Below are positions 59,324-64,000 of a stretch of 64,000 nt of DNA, one piece after another. Source of the stretch: Varroa destructor (taxonomy: Eukaryota > Arthropoda > Arachnida > Mesostigmata > Varroidae). Within the stretch, counting starts at the first letter, position 1. Every line of letters begins with the position of its first letter. Under the pieces are notes generated by a model, which searched no databases, was not told the DNA's origin, and was given only the letters and a program-made list of their open reading frames with translations. Location of the stretch: contig NW_019211455.1 in NCBI RefSeq assembly GCF_002443255.2, positions 39,971,449 through 40,035,448 of the forward strand. Reading direction: 5' to 3'. A program made the position numbers and the translations under genes.

Positions 59324-62147
59324 GGTTATCGGGAATCGACACGAGGTCAAAACGACAAATCGCTGCGTACCCTTTTACTTGTACCAGATCAAAACTGCAT
59401 AATAGTAGAAATCCGCTTGTCGGGTGAAGCACGAACGACACAGACATTCAACCATGTGTACCGTGTTCCAGTGCGGGTCATTTCGAGGCCGACCGAGGAG
59501 ATGGGGCGAGTTTATAATCGTTCCTTGCGAATTAAAGTTGTCCATAGTGATGCAGCGTATAAGCAGACTGCTGCGCTTAGCATTATGGCCTGCTTCCAAC
59601 TACTACATTGACTATCTAATTTTTTTTGCAATTTAACAATTATTATTACTAAGTATTATTACAGTCATTATTTTTTATATTATTCATCGTAGTATGCCAC
59701 ATCCAGATGGCGCTATTCGTATATAAGTCCATTTAGTAGGATTATACTGTATTGTACCAAAACTGCATTAGAAAAAAATGGTAATCTAAGGCGAGCAGCC
59801 TGCAATACAATGTTTTCCTTTCTTGGCACCGCGTTGAACTCTCGTACGATAGATATCCTTTGAATGTGGCCAAATGCCGGCACGTAATAGCTTCGAACTG
59901 AACAGAAATGAATAAAGGAAGGGCCAGAGGGAAAAGCATATTATGGTCTTAGAGAGCCTCAGTTTCCTCATGGGGACTCGACCGGACTTTCCGTTTTAAG
60001 CATATAGCTTCATTGATATTATATCGTGACCCTACGCCACTGTGCAAGAGAATACATATCCAATTAGCGTTCGTTTCATGAACAGGCTTTACCGAGGCAA
60101 CCAGCATTTAACTCCGAATGGGAGATCATGTACAAAAAGAAAAATACCACACCAAATTATTATGAGGAGAAAAGGTCATATAAGAATACCTTGCAATGAA
60201 ACACGCCCCACTAGGAATTCCGCCGTGTATGAAACTTGGGTCTAGCAGCACGCTAGTTAGCGTAGCTGAGTATGGGCAAAAAAATAGCAAGCCGACCGAA
60301 AATACAAGGGCAAAGGAAGCTTCAGGCGAGGACAACGGCGAATTCGCTTGGTGATCAGGCGTAAGCAGATGGCAACATGGCCAAATGAAAAGAGCGACAA
60401 AAAAGGGGAAAATCGAAAAAATTGGGGCAAAAGAAAGACAGAGGCGAGAGGGGGTAGAAGTGACCAGTTTTTAAGCGATCTTGTCCTCGGCTCTGAGGGT
60501 CATTTTTTTCTCGCTTCCTAAAGCAAATTTAATAACTTGTAGGGTATGGCAGTTCTTCATTTGAAGGGACAAAAAGAAGGTAGTCAGCTCTTTGGCTTTG
60601 GTACTCGATCGCCAAATTAAAAGGATTGCAGGCGATCAATACCAATAGTCATCCGTCGAACGGACTTCATTGTCGTACGGCATCTACGAACATCGTCGCG
60701 AGAAAAGGCTCAAGGAACGTGTTTTTATGTTTCTCTACTTCTTTGTCAAGTAGAGATAGATTGTATGCGAATGTAGAATCAGTGTAAATGTAACCAGAAT
60801 ACGAGCTCGACCAGTCTATAACTACTGATCTGGAATAGTTCAGTCAAATATATGTGGGGGTTTGGGGCATACGTCGGAATACGTCCGCTACACTCAATGA
60901 GTAGCCTCAGAAAAAATACTTTTTCCGCTGGAGGAACGACTCATGCTATGCATGAAGTGTTCCACATACTTACTTGTGCTTGATCCAATTGCTGCGATGT
61001 CGAAAAATTTCACATGTTTAGCTCCCAGGTTGACTGCACAGGTAGTCGAGGCCAAATTCTAAAGCGGCTGCCATAACCATTATAATCATACGCAGTATCA
61101 ATACACGCATGGCTTATCACAAACCAGCAGATACTTAGACTTCAAATCCAGTCGCGGCATTTTAAGTTACATTTTCAAGCGACGACATTACGACGACTAA
61201 TAGCATATCAGAAGCAAAACAAATATACAGCTTTGTCTTACTGTTGCCGCTGGCCTAAAGACAAGTGAGACGTCTAATTACGTCAAGTTTCATAGCTTAC
61301 TTTCTGTTTTATTCGTCGGCCCCAAAAAAACTAAGTTCTAATAAAAAGTTTCCGTTCGTATAATTCAAATAGGCATGTTGCTGCATGACCTACACTTCGA
61401 CGCGCATGTAGTAATTATAGAAATGATTTGTATTATGCGATATATGCATTCTATCCTAACAGGCCAGTATATAATCATTATAATGGCGCGTGCCCTACGA
61501 GTATTTTCCTATAGTATTCAATTATAATGAGCACTTAACAACCAGCTACTTCGAAGGTCCACTGTTATCGATTTAGGTAGTATGTTCGGTTGAAAAACAT
61601 CAAAGGAAGTAGAAGGAGCTTTTGAACAACTGGCCAATCACTTCCTTAAAGATCGTTTTTTCCTAATTTATTGGCTATGAGATGAATCAGTTACCCTGTT
61701 GTTGCGACCTTTATCTTGCCGTCATTGCCAGATCGGCGAAATAGAAGAACACAGAAAGCCTTTCGTTGTCTGAGTTGAAAGGAGATTGCGTCAGGAGCTG
61801 CATTTTATCATATACTGGCTTGCACAGAAGAACGACAAAGGTTTGCCTTCCGTCCGCTTTTGGTTGCACACTGTATAGCTGGTATTGAAGCTACGCGGTA
61901 GGATGGCGTAACCGGTTTGCCTTTGTATATACGTAAATTAAACTGGCTTGTCCTATGTCGAATTGAATGGCGTTTATGTGGCCATCGGCAATCGTCACCG
62001 TGACGCACAGCGATCTTCGTCTGAAGCCATTGCCCTTTTGGGTCGGGTAGGATCACCTATTTGGAAGAGGTTCGCTAGTTTCAAACTGCCGATGCCGCAA
62101 CCGATTACTTTTCCAAAGGAACCATGAGCAGTTTTACTCCTAATTCC
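59324..62147. other. Unassigned sequence
   Basis: No gene supported. ATT/TTA-rich sequence lies at about 59630-59690. Frames at 59417-60335 are short and overlap on both strands. Confidence 0.5.
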
Positions 62148-62552
62148 TCAGTACACGTTCGTGTTACATTTTTGTCTTAGCTTCGTTTTGCCTTTGTTAA
62201 ATGGACTGCTGTTGTCGCGGTCTTCATCATCGTCGTTGCCATACCTATTGCTTATGTTGTCGGTTTCCAGCATTCTCAGTCCACTTTTTACCCCCCTCTT
62301 CTTTCGTTTTTTCCTGCGGGATGCTGCTTTTTCATTGGGTTGGCTGTACGCAAATGCAACGTTTTCTGCTCTTTTCCGTAACAAATCGTTCTTAAGGTAA
62401 ACAGGCGAGAGAAATGAGATGCCGCATAGACGGGATGAGCTGAATAGCTGGGGGTTCCGACGGGCTGATTTGCGCGGCTTTATGCTGCTCCATTTATTGT
62501 CGGAACTAGGCAGTTTTGACGGCGGCCGGGAGGGGCGGGTCATTTCTTGCAT
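62148..62552 (-). CDS. Candidate 134-codon gene or exon, charged and disordered product
   Basis: The minus-strand ATG at 62552-62550 has context ACCATGC. The 134-residue frame is hydrophilic. It has a Pro/Ser/Lys/Arg-rich first third, a basic block RRKKRKKR at residues 79-86 resembling a nuclear localisation signal, then an acidic block DDDEDRD at 107-113 and a Lys-rich tail. Third-position G+C is about 54% (about 62% over the first 50 codons). No AATAAA follows closely and no acceptor was tied to it. On the plus strand the same DNA is a pyrimidine-rich stretch, which could itself create a Lys/Arg-rich shadow frame. Confidence 0.25.
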   Translation of the reverse strand: MQEMTRPSRPPSKLPSSDNKWSSIKPRKSARRNPQLFSSSRLCGISFLSPVYLKNDLLRKRAENVAFAYSQPNEKAASRRKKRKKRGVKSGLRMLETDNISNRYGNDDDEDRDNSSPFNKGKTKLRQKCNTNVY

Positions 62553-62579
62553 GGTACGTTACTGCACAGCCGCCTTTGA

Positions 62580-62801
62580 TATCAGATTGAACCTCAGCTG
62601 GGTACGTACATATTGAAAAGGCAGTATTTGCTGTCCTCTCTATTCATTTTTTGCTATGGCTTATGCCTGAAGAGTGCTGAAAAATCATTAACATTGCATA
62701 ACTATAAAACAAGCGAAATAGAGAAGGTAAAAACGAAAGAAAAATCATTAACATTGCATAAATATAAAACGAGCAAAACAGAGAAGGCAAAAACGAAATA
62801 A
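62580..62801 (+). other. Open frame carrying a duplicated 20-residue unit
   Basis: The frame is open from after the TGA at 62577-62579 to TAA at 62799-62801 and has no ATG ahead of the repeats. The apparent start at 62613 is TTG, so it would have to be entered by splicing. A hydrophobic stretch (YLLSSLFIFCYGLCL) precedes two 20-residue repeats of Lys/Glu/Thr-rich sequence (first unit begins EKSLTLHNYKTSE). Of five differences between copies four change the amino acid, which does not suggest purifying selection. Probably a chance frame through a tandem duplication, though a signal-like segment plus repeats would fit a small secreted protein. Confidence 0.15.
62679..62798 (+). repeat. 60-bp tandem duplication, two copies, 55/60 identical
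   Basis: Copies at 62679-62738 and 62739-62798 align without gaps and differ at five positions. The 60-bp length keeps the reading frame. The unit is A-rich (about two thirds A+T) and ends where the second copy meets TAAG. It is recent enough to remain 92% identical. Confidence 0.95.
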
Positions 62802-63046
62802 GTCATCATTTTTTTCTTTGTTTTTGTGATAAAACTCATTATATATGCGCTGTGTACTTTCAGCGCCTGGGACATAGTGAGATCCATTAGCCTGACATTT
62901 TTTAGCTTAAGGTAAACTATGGCGACATTTTTTGCTTTAAACTTTAAAAGTAAAGAAAGTGCCTTACATTGTAATCACTTAGGCGTTTGAAAAAGAGTGC
63001 CGCATTGTTAAACAGCTGTTTCAACTTTTCTCGTTGCGATCCGCAG

Positions 63047-63372
63047 GTACCGGTTGCTGTCAGAGTTCTGTGTGTAACCAAAATCTCTGTTCTTCACATG
63101 CTTATCCGTACGTCGCTGAACTAAGGGTCCCATTGCTTGCAGACTCGGTGGGAAAGCTCGGGAAGTCTGCTTTCCGCCGGTGTTCACGCCCACAGATGTC
63201 TTTGGCCTCGTGTCATCTAACAACTTTCTTGCGGAGCCCATGTCGCGTACCTATAAAGGAGGGTAACGCGCGATCGGTCGATTCCTTGGTCGACGACCCT
63301 ACAGCCTTGTGGACTTTTCTAACAGAGCCTTACCTAGGCGAGTGTAGTCGGATTTGGTTAAAAGGATTGTAA
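63047..63372 (+). CDS. Candidate terminal coding exon, cysteine-containing
   Basis: An acceptor with a good pyrimidine tract (TGTTTCAACTTTTCTCGTTG, then CGATCCGCAG; AG at 63045-63046) opens a frame that stays open to TAA at 63370-63372. The codons after the acceptor give about 107 residues with eight cysteines, starting TGCCQSSVCNQNLC. The even Cys count would suit a secreted disulfide-bonded protein, but no signal peptide can be seen because the 5' part would lie in another exon. Third-position G+C is about 53%. No AATAAA was seen in the remaining 600 bp. Family not recognised. Confidence 0.2.
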
Positions 63373-64000
63373 GATAGAGGCTGTTTGCCTGGCTTCATCT
63401 CTGCCGATCGAAGAGTTCACTGCTCTAACGGCCGCAACGACGTGCGCAACGAAGTGCGTTATGGGGGAGAATTCCATTAGGAGCACCATGAGAAAGCCGA
63501 GATTGGCTAACTTGGCTGTGGCGTGCTTAAGTCTAAAGCTGGAACCGGCAGGGGTCACAGCGTAAAAAGTTCTAGGTGGTTCTACTAGGCTACCCCGACG
63601 AATTGGGAATCAGTAGCGACGGCAGAAAAAACAGAAGAGGCAGAGATCTGAAGGCGTACGATAGTTGTCACCGGATTGGGGTTCAGGCGTTTGGTGCAAG
63701 ATGATTAAGAACATCGTGAGGAACCCTGCTCTAAAGTATTCTGAGGGCATAGCCCCTTTCGAAGCGATTACGGCAACCCTACTGCATACAGTGGATATTC
63801 CGTAGTCGTATAAAGAATAATCAGTGGTGGAAGAAAAAATGGTGGGGTAAGCGACAGTCTAAAACCGACAACACGCTATACGATAATCACAGCGCGCTGA
63901 ATGAGTCTGGGTTATATTGAGTCGTTAAGTTAGATGAGGCGGTATTAATTATCGATAAAGTTTTTGCGATCAGCACCCGTTTGGCGATACTAAGACGACT
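63373..64000. other. Unassigned sequence, right edge
   Basis: No gene supported. A minus frame at 63358-63558 lacks an identifiable start or splice site. A DREF-like TATCGATA octamer is at 63950-63957. Confidence 0.5.

Noticed and set aside
1..64000. Prokaryotic operon, phage, CRISPR or plasmid content
   Set aside because: No ORF exceeds about 160 codons, many apparent frames start only with GTG or TTG, gene density is near zero, and there is no array of regularly spaced repeats.

Overview
This looks like non-coding DNA from an animal nuclear genome, most likely an arthropod. Reasons: no long ORFs or operon-like gene packing; many (TA)n tracts and short tandem repeats; metazoan-type splice, poly(A) and promoter words; and an exactly 100-N scaffold gap inside a TA tract. 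A mite or similar arthropod would fit, but nothing here fixes the species. The longest stop-free frames are about 150-160 codons. By a rough hand estimate at about 43% G+C, that is what chance gives in 64 kb read in six frames, so ORF length alone proves no gene. No protein here was recognised as a member of a known family.

Because exons would be short, I judged candidates by splice sites, codon-position composition, start context and poly(A) signals. The best plus-strand signals are three sites where a complete 3' splice site abuts a 5' splice site with no exon between them: 24795/24796, 33247/33248 and 49161/49162. The last has a perfect TACTAAC branch box 42 nt upstream. This is the architecture of recursive-splicing (ratchet) sites, and it suggests that much of the window from about 1.5 to 50 kb lies in one or more very long introns of a plus-strand gene. 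A weaker site of the same form is at 1578/1579.

Coding-like pieces on the minus strand could be nested genes: a two-exon model at 1.88-2.60 kb; a cluster at 15.25-16.91 kb with a 98-bp exon that joins in phase to a terminal exon whose stop codon abuts AATAAA; a 99-codon ORF at 51.94-52.24 kb with an ACCATGG start, an upstream splice acceptor and a downstream poly(A) signal; and a 134-codon ORF at 62.15-62.55 kb.

The plus strand from 55.4 kb onward may hold another gene start. Three E2F-type TTTCCCGC sites and an inverted CCAAT box lie within 47 bp and are followed by a possible first exon. Further right are a locus with three overlapping open forward frames (58.7-59.3 kb), an in-frame 60-bp duplication (62.68-62.80 kb) and a cysteine-containing candidate last exon (63.05-63.37 kb).

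The rest is unassigned intronic or intergenic sequence with microsatellites, homopolymers, G-runs, a G-quadruplex motif and several inverted repeats. I recognised no tRNA, rRNA, CRISPR array or intact transposon. All gene calls are low-confidence hypotheses.
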